Under the pieces are notes generated by a model. That model did no database searches, was not told where the DNA came from, and saw only the letters and a list, made by a program, of their open reading frames with translations. This document shows, piece by piece, positions 1 to 12,055 of a DNA stretch of 64,000 bases (its first letter is position 1; the number at the start of each line of letters is the position of its first letter). Source of the stretch: Chrysaora quinquecirrha (lineage: Eukaryota > Cnidaria > Scyphozoa > Semaeostomeae > Pelagiidae); assembly GCA_014526335.1 (NCBI GenBank), contig JACTAT010000038.1:971521-1035520 (forward strand), in the 5' to 3' direction. The translations under genes were made by a program, and so were the position numbers.

Positions 1-214
1 GTCAGGCTAATGGTCGTGGCCAGCATTCTTTTTTTAGAGAGAGGCCACAAGTCACAGCCATATTATCGGAACCAGAGGCCTTCAAGCTTCAAGAAATAAA
101 TGTAAATAATTTTGTTGATTCTATTCCTGCCATTACTCAATATTTTCAATCTAAAATTGAAACTTTTCAAGCTGGGGCTATTCAGGGAAGACTATCACCA
201 ATGATTTAGAAACA

Positions 215-1993
215 TTGCAAACTGTGCAGGGATTGCAAATTGAATTTTCAGTTCCAATCAATTCTATTTATTCTGGAAGTAATACAAATTTTTCAAATGC
301 TGAAATTGAAATATTACAAAAAGAAATCAGAAATTACAAGACAAGGCTGTTATCACAGAAAGTTTTCAGGAGAAAGGGGAATCTCTTTCCCCAATTTTTC
401 TAGTACCAAAGGATAAAACTGATTTTAGAATGATTCTAAATTTGAAAAATTTAAACAACTCTATGCCGTATATCCATTTCAAGATGGACACTTTTGATAA
501 AGTTCTAAAATTGATTAGACCTAACTGTTATATGTCATCTGTTGATATTAAAGATGCATATTATTCTATTCCTATTGACCAATCCCATCAAAAGGGTTTG
601 AAATTCAAATTTCAGAACAAATTGTATAAATTTGTTTGTTTACCAAATGGGTTATGTTCTGGTCCAAGAAAGTTTACCAAATTGTTGAAACCAGCTTTAG
701 CTTTTTTAAGAGAACAGGGTTATATTGTTTCAGCTTATATTGATGAAATTATCATTATTAATGAATCATATGAAGCCTGCATCAAAGCTAACTTTGAAAC
801 TATGAAATTGTTAGATTATTTAGGATTTGTTATTCATCCTACAAAACAAAACTTCATTCCAACAAAGAGCATCACCTATCTTGATTTGAGATTAATTCAG
901 AAACAATGATGATCACACTTCCAACCTCAAAGAAGCAAAAAATAAAAGATTTATGTTCCTCTGTGTATAATTCTGATGGAATATCAATTAGAAATGTTGC
1001 AACTGTCATAGGCACTATTGTGAGTTCATTTCCAGCTGTAAAATTTAGTCCACTACATTACAGAGCTTTAGAATCTGATAAGATTTTAGCAATGAAAAAT
1101 TCTAGGGTAATTTTGATCATTCTATGGTCATATCTAAGGCAGCTCGCAATAATCTAAAATGGTGGATTGAAAATATCAAAATTGCTTTTCATGATGCATC
1201 TATTTCTAATCCTGAAATAGTAATTACTACTGATGCTTCATCCTCTGGATGGGGAGCTGTGTGTAATGATACTAAAACAAGAAGCATTTGGAATTTTTCT
1301 GAACGGCAGCATCATATTAATGTGCTTGAATTGAAAGCTATTTTGTTTGGTCTAACAACCTTGATAAAATGTAAGAACAGTCATATTAAAATACTTACAG
1401 ACAACATGAATGCAGTTCATAGCATAAGAAATATGGGTTCCTGTGGGTCTTCATCATGTGATCTCGTAGTGAGAGAAATTTGGTTTTGGGCCATCAAGAC
1501 TAAAAATTGGCTTTCAGTGTCCTTTATTCCAGGAGTTCAGAATGAAATAGCAGATGCAGAATCTAGGAATTATGAACTTCGGACTGAATGGCAAATAAAT
1601 TCATCTATTTTTAAATTCATTATTAGAAAGTTAAAAATTATTTTGGATATTGATTTATTTGCATCGAGAGTCAATTACCAAATCAAGCCTTTTGCTTCAT
1701 TTTGGCCAGATCCAGAGGCTTTTGCAGTTGATGCATTTACATTCAGTTGGTCAACGTTAGCATTTTATGCTTTTCCTCCCTTTGCTATTATACCTCAGGT
1801 TTTACAAAAAATGTCTTTTGATGAAGCTGTTGGTCTCCTCATTGTACCTGATTGGCCATACAGTTCTTGGTATACTCAATATATGAGATTGTTAATTTCT
1901 GAATGTATTATCATTCCTTCCAGCAAGCATCTACTGTTACTACCCAACCAGCCAGAACTTGTTCATCCTCTTCACAAGTCGCTAAGGCTTTGA
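215..1993 (+). pseudogene. DIRS reverse transcriptase and RNase H (frameshifted)
   Basis: Three frames (about 215-403 and onward, 430-909, 906-1993) join into one RT-RNase H region. The RT has the motif VDIKDAYYSIPI with its first catalytic Asp (near 545) and PNGLCSGP; the catalytic box reads YIDE instead of YIDD (near 737-750), so one metal-binding Asp is Glu. RNase H follows in 1124-1993: ITTDASSSGWGAV, ELKAI, TDNMNAV and IADAESR supply the four acidic residues in the expected order. The family copies the element RNA into DNA in the cell. Frame breaks near 360, 905 and 1120 show decay. No independent start is credible; translation would come from a gag-pol read-through. Confidence 0.85.
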
Positions 1994-2029
1994 GCTGGCA
2001 TTGTCTCTGGGAAGAAGTAATACCTTAAG

Positions 2030-2967
2030 GTATTTCACTTGACGCTATTGAAATAATTAAAAAATCTTGGTCATCTGGCACTTCAAAACAATATTCTACA
2101 TACTTAAATAGATGGTTTGTTTATTGTCAGGGAAAAGGCATTTTCCCAACTGATCAGAATGTAACCCATGGTATCAACCGATCTTTTCAACAAAGATAAG
2201 CTGGGCTATTCAGCCATGAATACTGCTCGTTCAGCATTATCGAATATCATGGTTCCAGAGTCGGGGCTATCTTTTGGTAGTAATCCACTTGTCAAGAGGT
2301 TACTCAAGGGCATGTTTAACATTAGGCCCGCCATTCCTAAACACATTGATACGTATGATGTTGATATTGTACTACGTTATTTGAAGAGCATGGGCGAAGC
2401 AGATACTATGCGATTTAAAATGCTGTCTTTTCAAATAGTTACACTATTTTGTCTTTTATCTGGACAACGGGATCAAACGTTTCCTGCTATTGACATGAGA
2501 CTTATGGATGTTTCGGAGCACAGAGTTATTTGTTATATCGCTGAACAACTGAAAACGTCTACGCCAGGATTTCACCAGTCACCGCTTGATTTTAGAGCAT
2601 TTCCACAATGTAGAGCAATTTGTCCTGTGTTTAATACAGATCAATATATGCGCCTATCTTTCCCTCTTCGTGGACCAAAAGTTAAGTTTTTTATTAGTCA
2701 TTGCTTTTCTTTTCATCCAGTCAGTACTCAGACTATTTCCCGATGGGTCAAGACCACCTTTCATTTGGCGGGAATTGATGTTAATGTATTAACGTCTCAT
2801 TCCACTAGAGCGGCTTCAACATCCAAAGCTAAAAGCATTGGTCTGTCTTTGGCGGATATTTGTTAAGTTGCTGGATGGTCGACTTCAAGTGTTTTTGGAC
2901 TTTTTCATAACAAAATAATTAAGGACAATAATTTTGGTAAATCCATCTTGTCAGGCCATGTTAAATG
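2030..2967 (+). pseudogene. DIRS tyrosine recombinase (frameshifted, catalytic Tyr position altered)
   Basis: A SAM-like core-binding domain begins near 2035 in one frame (GTSKQYSTYLNRWF) and continues after a frameshift near 2165 in the frame that runs to the stop at 2866. The catalytic region keeps HSTRAAS (HxxR) and, past the in-frame stop after LADIC, GWSTSSVFGLFH. In related recombinases the nucleophilic Tyr sits in the FY pair at this last position; here the codon reads His. Together with the stop and frameshift this copy should be unable to recombine. The protein family integrates the circular DNA intermediate without target duplication. Confidence 0.8.
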
Positions 2968-3141
2968 ATCTTCAAATTGTAGTTTTCAAATTGTTGTTTC
3001 AAAACGGTATATTCTTTTACTTGCATAAAGTTATATTGTTGAAATGAAACTTTGATTATTTGTCTCCTGTCGACACTTTGCCAGTCTCTTTGGAGTCTTG
3101 TATAAATACCTAAAGGAGATTGGGTTCTAGGCATGGGAAAT

Positions 3142-3424
3142 AATTAAAAAATTAAACAAACCTTGGTGAAGTTTGAAGAAAATTATTTCCCATACCTAGA
3201 ACCAAACGACGTGGGATTTATACGCCCACCCACCCTAATAACTTATCAGTTTTTTTTCCCTTTTTTCTAGTATTATTTTTTCAGGACTGGCAAGCTCCAC
3301 TGGTACGTCTTTAAATCAGGTTGAACGCTGCGCGTTGCTCGTATAAATGCCACGTCGTTTGGTTCTAGGTATGGAAAATAATCTTCGTCAAACTTCACCA
3401 AGGTTTGTTTGATTTTTTAATTAT
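3142..3424. repeat. Inverted repeat at the DIRS 3' end
   Basis: The block 3142-3224 (running from TAATTAAAAAATTAAACAAA to CCAAACGACGTGGGATTTAT) returns in reverse complement at about 3345-3424, with a spacer of roughly 120 bases. DIRS-type elements end in inverted terminal repeats plus an internal complementary region used to circularise cDNA, and this fits. The element boundary near 3425 is inferred from where the similarity stops. Confidence 0.7.
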
Positions 3425-3569
3425 ACATGCAACTATGCTCTAACAGAAAGTTCAAGTTATAATGACGTACAAGTGCTTACGTAAATAGTAGAAGGCATAG
3501 AAAGATCATAACGTTCAAGAAGTCATACGTTACAATTACATGAAGTAGCTGTTCCTACTACAGTGAAGC

Positions 3570-3650
3570 TACCATGGCTGGGCTTGAACCCTGACCACAC
3601 TGAGCTTCTGTCACCACGAGTCAGCTGGATTACACCACAACGCTACAGCA
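3570..3650 (-). other. tRNA-like sequence, probable SINE head or tRNA pseudogene
   Basis: On the minus strand the sequence shows an A-box-like TAGCGTTGTGG followed about 50 bases later by a perfect B-box core GGTTCAAGCC. The A-to-B spacing is long enough for a Ser/Leu-type variable arm. A clean acceptor stem was not seen, so a tRNA-derived SINE or degraded tRNA is more likely than a working gene. Confidence 0.5.
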
Positions 3651-5117
3651 CCCTGAATATATGTAGTGTGGAATTGGGATTTTACAATTAAGTAACTACT
3701 TTCCGGAATTTAAGCCCTTTTAGACCTCAGACAAGATAATTACAAAAGACAGCTTCAGATTCAAAGATTTTTTGAACGGTAGAATATCAAAGAAATATAT
3801 TGGTTGAGATGGGAGCAAGGTGCTCTTGGATATGGCCTGCAAGGTCAGGTTATACATTTTCGAAAATTGTTATAGGGAACTGGTATATGAAAAATGTTGA
3901 GGTTGGATGGCACAACCCTGGCAAAAATCAGATCAAATGCCATCACCTAGATTTTGCATTCGTTGGTGTTTTGCCAGTCCCATCCAATGTCTCAAACTTG
4001 GCTTCTCCATTCAAGTCACATTGTCTGTTCCTTGTTATTCTGGGCTACAACACGTTCAGGTCATGCAGCAAGTAATAGACTTGCATGAATCAGTTCGAGC
4101 ACCATTATCCTTAGCAAACAGTCTTGAGTTACTAGATTTTGCTTCTCAGCTTTTATTACCTTAAAAGCTCTACCACAAGCCATCCCAAAAAAAACTCTCA
4201 TTCTAATAAGATTTCCTAAAAAAACTACTTAAATAAAACAAGCAACTTGTGAAGCTTGACAGAACTTTCACAGTACTATATCTAAAGGCAATAATGCGAA
4301 TTTAGTTTTTTAAACTGCCTTAACATACCAGTCTTGTGTTGCTCATAGGGAGGGGAAGTGAAGTTGGCGAAAAGGGTGGTACACAAGGTTCATGACGTTT
4401 TTCTTTACTGGACCTATTTGAAAGACAGTGTTAGTGTTGTAGATTGATTAGTGGAATGCAGTGATTAGCCAGAAATCAAACATTGCAGGAGCAAAAGGGT
4501 GTTGCCAAAGAAGCAGGGCAGGGAGTTGATAAAAATACCCAAGTTGTATCGCAACCTGAGACATTTTTATGTCAGATTTTGCCATTAAAAACCTATCTTT
4601 AAAATGACTGGCGGCTTTTGCCCCCCCATGAGCTGCCCACGCCCTGCCTTGCTCAACTGGTCAAAAGATGCATTATTACTGTTCTATTGATTGCAAAATC
4701 AATAATTTCTAGTATGCAGCCAGATTTGCATGTGCAGAATTGATGCAAAAACACCTCGAGTCTGAGTTGATGAATATTAGTACATTGGTCATCAAGGGCC
4801 TGTTTAGTGTTTAAGACTTAATTAAAGATTTTGCATAGTTTCTAAATCATAAGAAATCCATAATTCTCAAAAGCAAATGAAATGTACAAGTGAAATTTGA
4901 CACCAAGTCCCAGTTACTTATGTAAAGATATTGCCACAAATATTAGTACAAATCATAAAAATTTAAGGGTTCCAGTGAGGGGGAGGCGAAGGATGTACAT
5001 ATCAATAAGTGGGGTTGGTAAATTCCTTAGAGCATTTTCCCCTAGCAACAGATCTGAGGCCTCTTTATTGCATTTACGCTGTGAAGTTTTTAGAATACAT
5101 CTGAGCTGTTTTAACTA
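3651..5117. other. No recognised gene
   Basis: Two overlapping open stretches at 3800-4164 match no family known to me and look like chance. No terminal repeats or domain motifs were found. Confidence 0.5.
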
Positions 5118-5962
5118 CAGTCGAGTCCCACTTTCTCAAACTCGCACAGGAAATGAAAATTTGTTCGACGTACTGGGACTTCGAGATATCTGGACTCTGA
5201 ATTTTTTCGATCAAAAAGCGGTCATCTGTGTATAAAAGTAGAATATAAACCAAGGAAAAGACCTCATTTGTCTCAAAAGCTGTCATAAACATCGAATTTA
5301 ACTAAAATAGTACATTATTGAAGCTTGCTTCATATTTTTGAGTACTTCTTCACAGTATGCGAAAAACACCACCACATAAAGCATAATAACCCACCACATC
5401 AAGCATAATAACCCACCATCATAGTGCGTATCCACCAAAGTACGCAAAAAAATGCCACCATACTGCGCAAAATATACAACAATAGTGTGTATCCAACATA
5501 ATAGTGCATATCCAACACAGTAGTGCGTGTTGATTTGCTAGGGGGACAACAGCTGACCAATATGCAGTCTGTGTACAGAAAAATGACACCATAAATTTAG
5601 TTCCCGAGTGCCTGTGGTAAATGGCAAGAGTGTAAACTTTGGAGATGGCAAAGGATTGAAAGTCCCTTGCAAGATAACAATTGTCGGACAACCTAAGTTG
5701 ACATTAATCTTAAAAAATGAATTATCATTGTTATAATAATTGAAAATTGAAATTTTTGTGACTTTTTGTTCAAGATAACCGGGTTTTTTCTTTCACGGGA
5801 AAACATTTCGTTCGAGATAGCGAATAGTTCGAGATAACCGAGTTCAAAATAACAGGTTTTATCTCTGTACTTAGCCTTATAGGAAAACAAAGGGAAATGG
5901 GAATCTGTTCGAGATAGCGAGTTGTGCGAGATAACTGAGTTTGAGATAGCGAGGTTTGACTG
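5118..5962. mobile_element. pogo/Tigger-like non-autonomous element with TA duplication
   Basis: The right end read in reverse begins CAGTCAAACCTCGCTATCTC, and the left end begins CAGTCGAGTCCCACTTTCTC. Both are flanked by TA (5116-5117 and 5963-5964). This is the pogo/Tigger terminal signature, with many internal repeats of the GAGATA(A/G)C...GTTCGAGATA kind. The interior has no transposase; it holds AT-rich simple sequence and a run of ATAGTGCGTATCCA-type units at about 5360-5530. It would need a transposase supplied in trans. Confidence 0.8.
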
Positions 5963-6250
5963 TAGTTATAATTTATTGTGATCTTCTTCGGGGAGAACAT
6001 AAAGATATCTTAGAATGCATCAATGTATGCTGTGGTTTCACCCTTGAGGACTCCAACTCTTAGGTATTCATTTTCTGTAGTGTCATTACTCATTTTTTAT
6101 GCATGTGTCAGTTTCTACCTTTTCTGGACAAATTGGTTGTAAAAAGACATTTTTCACACAAAAATATTAACCAAAATGGTCCGTCTTATGTTAAGCCATT
6201 GACATAAAGTCAGGGAATATATTTGGACTTATCAAGGCTGTTTCTGACAC
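5963..6250. other. Unassigned spacer
   Basis: About 290 bases between the pogo-like element and the Penelope element with no repeat or coding signal that I could assign. Confidence 0.4.
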
Positions 6251-6742
6251 TGTATTTGACATGATAGTCACCACTTATCATGACAAGCCTTTGATATTTA
6301 GTTGGGCAACGTTTCGGGAGAGATCCGTCTCCCATCATCGGGCAATGAGAAATGTGGTTTCTTGCCTATTTATTGCAAAGGTCGGATCGAAAGGTGTGAA
6401 ATTAACCGGACCTGCGAGGAAGCTCGGAATTTTTGGCGCTCAATTTCTAAAATTTGTGGCGCCAAAATTGCGTTCAGTGCAACTTTTGATGTTATTCAAC
6501 CAGATTTCTGGGATTGAGTAAGATACTTGATTGATACAAGGAGTTGATAGAACTGAGTGAATGCTTTCTTTAACGAGCCTGTTTTTCCAGTTCTTATCTT
6601 CATCAATCACTGAAATGTTATCCCAATCCATCTGGTGTTTTTCCGTCCAACAATGATTGGCAAGATCACTTTTGTCAGTTCGACCATGGGTTTGAACTTT
6701 GAGCCTAGGTCTCTGCGATTGTCCTATATATGATTTAGGACA
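6251..6742 (-). repeat. Left inverted arm of the Penelope element
   Basis: Reverse complement of the element's own 3' end, covering part of the GIY-YIG coding region and the 3' UTR. Open frames seen here are copies of those in 8279-8697 and are not separate genes. Confidence 0.85.
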
Positions 6743-6744
6743 CT

Positions 6745-8697
6745 TATATCCCCAAAATCGTCAGGATATAATAGCAGAAGTGGAAGGAAAATTAGATTAT
6801 CTCGAAAAAACAGATACCATGTCTGTAAGTGATGGAGCCTGCGTAAGAGCAGAAATATGCACCATCCTAACGAATTCTGCTCTTCCTAAAGATAACATTT
6901 CTAGAAAAGAAAGGAAGGCTTTGAGTGATCTAAGGAAAGATAATAGCATTAAGATCCTATCTGCTGATAAAGGGCGAGCGACTGTTCTTCTCAACAGCTC
7001 GGACTATATTCAAAAGTGCACCCAGCACATCGAGAATGGTCCTTATGAATATCTGAAATGCGATCCAACTAACAAAATTAAGCGCCAAGGTCTGAAGCTT
7101 ATTAAAGGCTTACATGACATGAAAATAATTTCAGATGAAACATATCGGAATATCAAACCTTCCGATTCTCATGCTCCACGTTTCTATGGACTTCCCAAAA
7201 TACACAAAGAGGGTTTTCCTATCAGACCTATAGTGTCCTGTAGTGGTACACCACTAGAAAACCTCTCAAAGTATATTGCGGAAATCTTGAAACACTACAT
7301 CAAGAAAAGGGACATGCAAAGAACTCAAAAGAATTTTCGGAATTCATCCGTAATGTTGAGATAGAAGACGATGAAATGATGATATCTTTCGATGTCACCT
7401 CGCTATACACCAACGTGCCTATTAAGGACTCTTTGAGAATCATAAGTGATTTACTCCGAAAAGACAGAGATCTAAACAAAAAAACTCCTATACCGGTGGA
7501 TAAGTTGATTGAGATGATAGAATTCGACTTAACTACCACTTGGTTCAAATTCAATGGGAAGTTTATCTCACAAACAGATGGAGTAGCAATGGGAAAACCT
7601 GCCTCTTCTGTTGTTGCTGAGATCTTTATGCAAGAAAAGAATCTCTTGCCCTTGATTCATACATTGAGAAACCAAAGGTATGGGAGAGATATGTAGATGA
7701 TGTGTTCGTGATTATGAAGAGGGACAAGATGGAAGATTTCTATAAGCACATCAATTCCCTACATGTGAAATTGAAGTTCACTACAGAGGTAGAGAATGAT
7801 GGAAAACTAGCCTTCCTTGACACTGAGATTCAACGGAATGCCAATAAAAGTCTAAGCGTATCAGTGTACAGGAAGCCCACTCACACAGACCAATACCTGA
7901 ATGCAAACTCGCATCACTTAGACAGTGTCAAATACAGTGTCATATCTTCTCTCTTCAACAGAGCAAAATCTATCACGAGCAATCTTGATGATCTAGATAA
8001 TGAGTACAAAAGGATTTCAAGCGTTCTAAAGGCCAATAAATATAAACAAGAAGACATACGCAAGGTCACGAGAAAAACCTCAAAGCCCAGACAGAATACT
8101 GAGGCTGACAAAGAGGAGCCTAAATGTTCTATGAACCTGCCATATATCAGAGGGACAAGTGAGAAAATCCGTCGATCTTTGTCTAAACAAAATATAAGGT
8201 GTACTTTTATTCCCTTAATACACTTAAAAGTCGCTTTCAAGACCAAAAGACAAAGTTGACGATCTTGAAAAATCGAACGTGGTATACAAAATACCATGCA
8301 GAGACTGTCCTAAATCATATATAGGACAATCGAAAAGAGAGACAGGTACTAGGCTCAAAGAACATAAAGCGAATGTGACCCATGGTCGAACTGACAAAAG
8401 TGATCTTGCCAATCATTGTTGGACGGAAAACACCAGATGGATTGGGATAACATTTCAGTGATTGATGAAGATAAGAACTGGAAAAACAGGCTCGTTAAAG
8501 AAAGCATTCACTCAGTTCTATCAACTCCTTGTATCAATCAAGTATCTTACTCAATCCCAGAAATCTGGTTGAATAACATCAAAGTTGCACTGAACGCAAT
8601 TTTGGCGCCACAAATTTTAGAAATTGAGCGCCAAAAATTCCGAGCTTCCTCGCAGGTCCGGTTAATTTCACACCTTTCGATCCGACCTTTGCAATAA
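6745..8697 (+). pseudogene. Penelope reverse transcriptase with C-terminal GIY-YIG endonuclease (frameshifted)
   Basis: The product copies element RNA at nicks made by its own endonuclease. Seen in order: YGLPKIHKEG and RPIVSCSGTPLENLSKYI (about 7185-7280), RT motif A SFDVTSLYTNVPI (7384-7422), TDGVAMGKPASSVVAEIFM (7576-7632), catalytic YVDDVFVI (about 7693-7716), then FLDTEI and YRKPTHTDQYL. The endonuclease follows at about 8279-8460: VYKIPCRDCPKSYIGQSKRE and TRLKEHK, a GIY-YIG fold with a CxxC. Frame changes near 7310, 7640, 8240 and 8430 break it. The N terminus is missing; the left arm joins directly to QNRQDIIAEVEGK. All RT Asp residues are intact, so decay is by indels. Confidence 0.88.
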
Positions 8698-8827
8698 ATA
8701 GGCAAGAAACCACATTTCTCATTGCCCGATGATGGGAGACGGATCTCTCCCTTTTTACACAGAAACGTTGCCCAACTAAATATCAAAGGCTTGTCATGAT
8801 AAGTGGTGACTATCATGTCAAATACAA

Positions 8828-8997
8828 TGTATGAAATGTCCCAAATGGGGGTTGAAATTCACTAGTCGATATGTGAAAAGTACTAGTTGACTATTGAAAA
8901 TAAGGACCTGGTATATGAGTTGTTGCCGGCTATAGGTTGAATTTCACAACTCCGGGGTGAATGCATTATGCATTTCCATATGTTGAAAATGTAGCAA
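8828..8997. other. Unassigned flank of the HECT/integrase element
   Basis: Short AT-rich stretch holding scattered GGTTGAAATTC-like units that lead into the tandem array. Confidence 0.35.
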
Positions 8998-9150
8998 CCG
9001 AAGGTTGAAATTCATCGGTTGAAATTCATCGGTTGAAATTCATCAGTTGAAATTCATCGGTTAAAATTCATCGGTTGAAATTCATCGGTTGAAATTCACC
9101 GGTTGAAATTCATCGGTTGAAGTTTATCAGTTGAAATTCCTCGGTTGAAA
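8998..9150. repeat. 14-bp tandem repeat, about 11 copies
   Basis: Unit CATCGGTTGAAATT in near-perfect tandem with a few substitutions (AGTTG, CACC, TTTATC variants). It lies just upstream of the first HECT gene, in the same relative place as the 21-bp array that forms the terminal inverted repeat of the second HECT/integrase element, so it may be a subterminal array of the first one. No inverted partner was found on the right side. Confidence 0.85.
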
Positions 9151-9231
9151 GTTTGCTGTACCATAGGAAAAAGTAGGGAATTTCAGCATGTGCTTGTGCT
9201 GTAGGGGAAACCACAAACTCGAAAGCAGAGA

Positions 9232-11385
9232 GTGGCAGCCCTGACCACGCCACTTTTCTTGTGCATTAATTTAGAAATGCCGGATAACTCAAGACGAACA
9301 CCGATACTAAGTCAGCTTGCTGCAAGGGTTGATGAATTATCGAGTGCGATTTCTCATAATGGAATATCTGGAGGGGACAGGAGACACGGAAATGCTAACA
9401 ACTCCGTTGAACAAGAAATGTCACGTTTATTTAGCCCACTAGATCTGGAAATACTGTACAACATGCAGAAGATAAGACAACAACAAGTAGGCCTAGGCCT
9501 AGTAGGCCCTCTTCTAGTAGGCCTGGTGCCTGTGCATTTATTCCGGTACATCGCATCAAACTGTTGCACCAATTTACTCTGTTAGGAGAAACTTTGGAGG
9601 CAGCAGATCCTTTCCCCGAAAGCAAAAGTCAGCACTGAAAAGACCTGAGGGGCCGTTTATTCGAGATCTGGTGTTACTGTCTGCACCAGACGATGATCTA
9701 GTTCCCAGGCAGAGTATGAAGTTGTGGCTCACTGAGCATGGCCATGTAATATCTGGCATTGAGCTACAGAAGGAATGGACAAGTGAACAAATACTGGCCT
9801 GCATTCGAAATGCGTTTCAAGACAAATTTACTGATATGACAGCTTTAGAAATACTAATGTCTGTTCACACAAAGTTATTGCGGCCAACGATAGCCCCTGG
9901 TCAAAGCTTAAATGGAATGATGGTGTTCAGGATTTTCAAAGATAAACCAATATATGTTCGACCCTCTGAAGTGCTTCTTTGAAATCCTCCAAAAAAGAGA
10001 AGCAAATTTGAAGTATGGAATACTTGTGATGGCGATGAACTGAACTTCCACCAGCTTTTGACAACCATGCCCAAGTTTGTAACAGTCCATTTCCAGCCTC
10101 ATCTGAAAGTACTCCTAACTCTCAGTCTCAGATATGTGGAGAAGGCAGTACAACAGTCACAAGTCATTCACTTCAAACTAATTTTGACATGATGCCAAGA
10201 AATGAACTCACAGAGACTCCTGTTCCAATAATCAGGAATAGCATCTCAGACCCAGTAAGCTCTGTCATTGACTTGACAGAAGAATACAATGCTCTGTTTA
10301 ACATCAGCCTATCTGAAGTTGAAGATGAAAGAGAACAGCTAATTGTAAGCAACAGAAACCACATTTGGGAGTCCGCAAATGAGAGGTTTTGGGAAAAAGT
10401 CATTTTTTCAAACTCACAAAGTCTCTGTTAAATTTACTGATGATGATGGCCTTTCTGAGGGTGCTGTGGATCTAGGTAGTCCCACACGGGAGTTTTTCAC
10501 GCTTTTGCTACATGAAATCCAGAAAGGCATTCTTTTTGAAGGAAAATGCAACAACCAGAATATTACATGCTACACTACCAATCTTAATGCTGGTGATTAC
10601 AGATTAGCTGGCAAATCATGGCCATGTCCATTGTTCATGGTGGCCCAGCACCTGGGTTTTTCTCTCCAGTTCTTCTTAATGCCTTGGCATATGGCCCAGA
10701 AGCCACCACTGTTTACCTTGCTGATGTGATTGATCAGAAAATACACTCTGATCTTATTGCCCTAAAAGATTGTGATGAAAATGACGCAGTTGAGCAATGC
10801 CTTGACAACCTTTCAACAATTACTGATTTGGCTGGTGTAAATAGAATTGTGAGCAAAGCAGATGACAAGTTGCGTATAATAAATGATATTGCCAAGTGGT
10901 ATGTTTTGGGAAAGAACAGACCTGCCCTTGAAGAATTGAAGAATGGCCTTGCAATATTAGGTGTCTTAGATGCCCTTCAGAAATATCCAGATGCCTTCAA
11001 AAGTGTTTTTTGTTACAAAGAGACAACTTTATCATCTCAGTCATTCGAACAATTCCTTCAAATGAAGAGGAGTGAAGTTGGCTCAAATCACTGCATAGTT
11101 GAGAGCAGGGTTAACATGTATTGGCGAGATTACCTGCAAGATGTTGAGGATAAGAATGTGGATTCTTCATTTGAAGAGATTCTTGCATTCTCTACTGGAT
11201 CCAGTAAAGTTCCACCACTTGGTTTTATTCCAAAGCCCAGCATTGAATTTTTACATGCATCTCAATCTAAATTCCCACAGAGTAATACATGTGGATGCGT
11301 CTTGAAATTGCACACCAATTATGAAACATTCAAACATGATGTGGACTTGGCATTAAAGAACTGTCAAGGCTTTGGAATGCCATGA
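9232..11385 (+). pseudogene. HECT-domain E3 ubiquitin ligase-like gene of a DNA transposon, copy 1
   Basis: HECT ligases take ubiquitin from an E2 on a catalytic Cys and pass it to substrates. The N-terminal part (9232-9585, then 9590-9981 after a frameshift) carries LEILYNMQKIRQQQVG and a predicted globular segment; 10189-10431 has an acidic linker (VIDLTEEYN). The HECT N-lobe starts about 10430 (VSVKFTDDDGLSEGAVDLGSPTREFF), and the C-lobe ends with PPLGFIPKPSIEFLHASQSK, FPQSNTCGCVLKLHTNYETF and GFGMP at 11360-11385. The catalytic Cys (NTC, near 11290) is intact and the length to the end is standard. Frame breaks near 9590, 9985, 10420 and 10620 may be lesions or unseen small introns. The convergent integrase gene shares the element. 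Confidence 0.85.
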
Positions 11386-12055
11386 ATTTAGCTATCAAGG
11401 CTACTCTTTTCAGAAAGTCAACTGTATAAGGATTCCTTTTACTCTGAACGCAATTAGCCCTTGGTGAAAATGTTCTAAATAAGGAAAGCCCAATGAGGTT
11501 CAGTTGCAGATTTACATTATTTGATATTTGCGGTTTTGTTTAGTGTAGTAACTGGTATATAAATGTTAAGTTCTGATAAAATTCCAAGGTGCATTTGTTT
11601 GAAGGCAAGCTCTATAGCAAACTCATACAAGTGTTTACAGTTTAAATAAAGTCTTCTGCCTGAAAAGAGCTTTAGCAAATCACAACTGCGTGTTGTGCAA
11701 TGAAATAGTTTGCTCTGACACAATATTTTCACTGATTTTCAAACCTCTGATTCCCCCCACTTCCCCACTTGGGCAATTATAAGTCAATGTCTTCCAGTCA
11801 GTTTTTGAATGAATGCACTTGGTTAAGTTGCGAATTCCTAGTTTATTAATTTCGGTTCTGTTCAGTTTAATTAACTGTCAGTGTATAAATGTTTAAATAT
11901 TAGCAAAAAGGTTTAGCAGCACTTTAATTGTTTATGTTGTGAAGAATGTATTGCACTTCATTGTATACATTTATTCAATGGTTATTGTCATTTCTTAATG
12001 GGTTTATGTTTTTCAGTAAGTAGTATAGCTCCCCTTCTGGGTGTTGGAGGTTTAT
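11386..12055. other. Space between convergent HECT and integrase genes
   Basis: AT-rich sequence between the stops of the two genes. It probably holds both 3' untranslated regions; no coding signal was seen. Confidence 0.5.

Larger units (their letters stand above)
1..3425 (+). mobile_element. DIRS-like tyrosine-recombinase retrotransposon, 5' end outside window
   Basis: Reverse transcriptase, RNase H and tyrosine recombinase follow one another on the plus strand, the order known for DIRS-type elements, which integrate with a tyrosine recombinase and have no DDE integrase. The first 160 bases encode a gag-like tail in another frame. The right end holds an inverted repeat pair (about 3142-3224 against 3345-3424), which fits the inverted terminal repeat and internal complementary region of DIRS elements. 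Coding frames are shifted at several places, so this is a dead copy. The left terminus is not in the window. Confidence 0.85.
6251..8827 (+). mobile_element. Penelope-like element with inverted copy of its 3' end at the 5' side
   Basis: A plus-strand RT plus GIY-YIG polyprotein is bordered by two arms: 6251-6742 is the reverse complement of about 8306-8827. The left arm thus repeats, backwards, the endonuclease end and 3' UTR. Penelope elements often insert with 5' truncation and with flanking pseudo-LTR fragments in inverted order, which explains the layout. Small differences (for example an extra CCTTTTTACACAGA-type stretch near 8750 only in the right arm) show separate mutation since insertion. 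Confidence 0.85.

Noticed and set aside
3800..4164. Two overlapping frames of 85-91 residues
   Set aside because: No domain, repeat or homology signal; overlap in two frames suggests chance.
6261..6631. Separate genes in the left arm of the Penelope element
   Set aside because: Reverse copies of 8416-8816.
7914..8297. 127-residue minus-strand frame
   Set aside because: Shadow of the Penelope RT and endonuclease frame.
8998..9150. CRISPR-like array
   Set aside because: The units are contiguous 14-mers without spacers, in a eukaryotic setting.
9232..11385. Host HECT ligase gene
   Set aside because: Frame breaks, lack of a host exon pattern, and a second copy also beside an integrase favour a transposon gene, though a host origin cannot be excluded.
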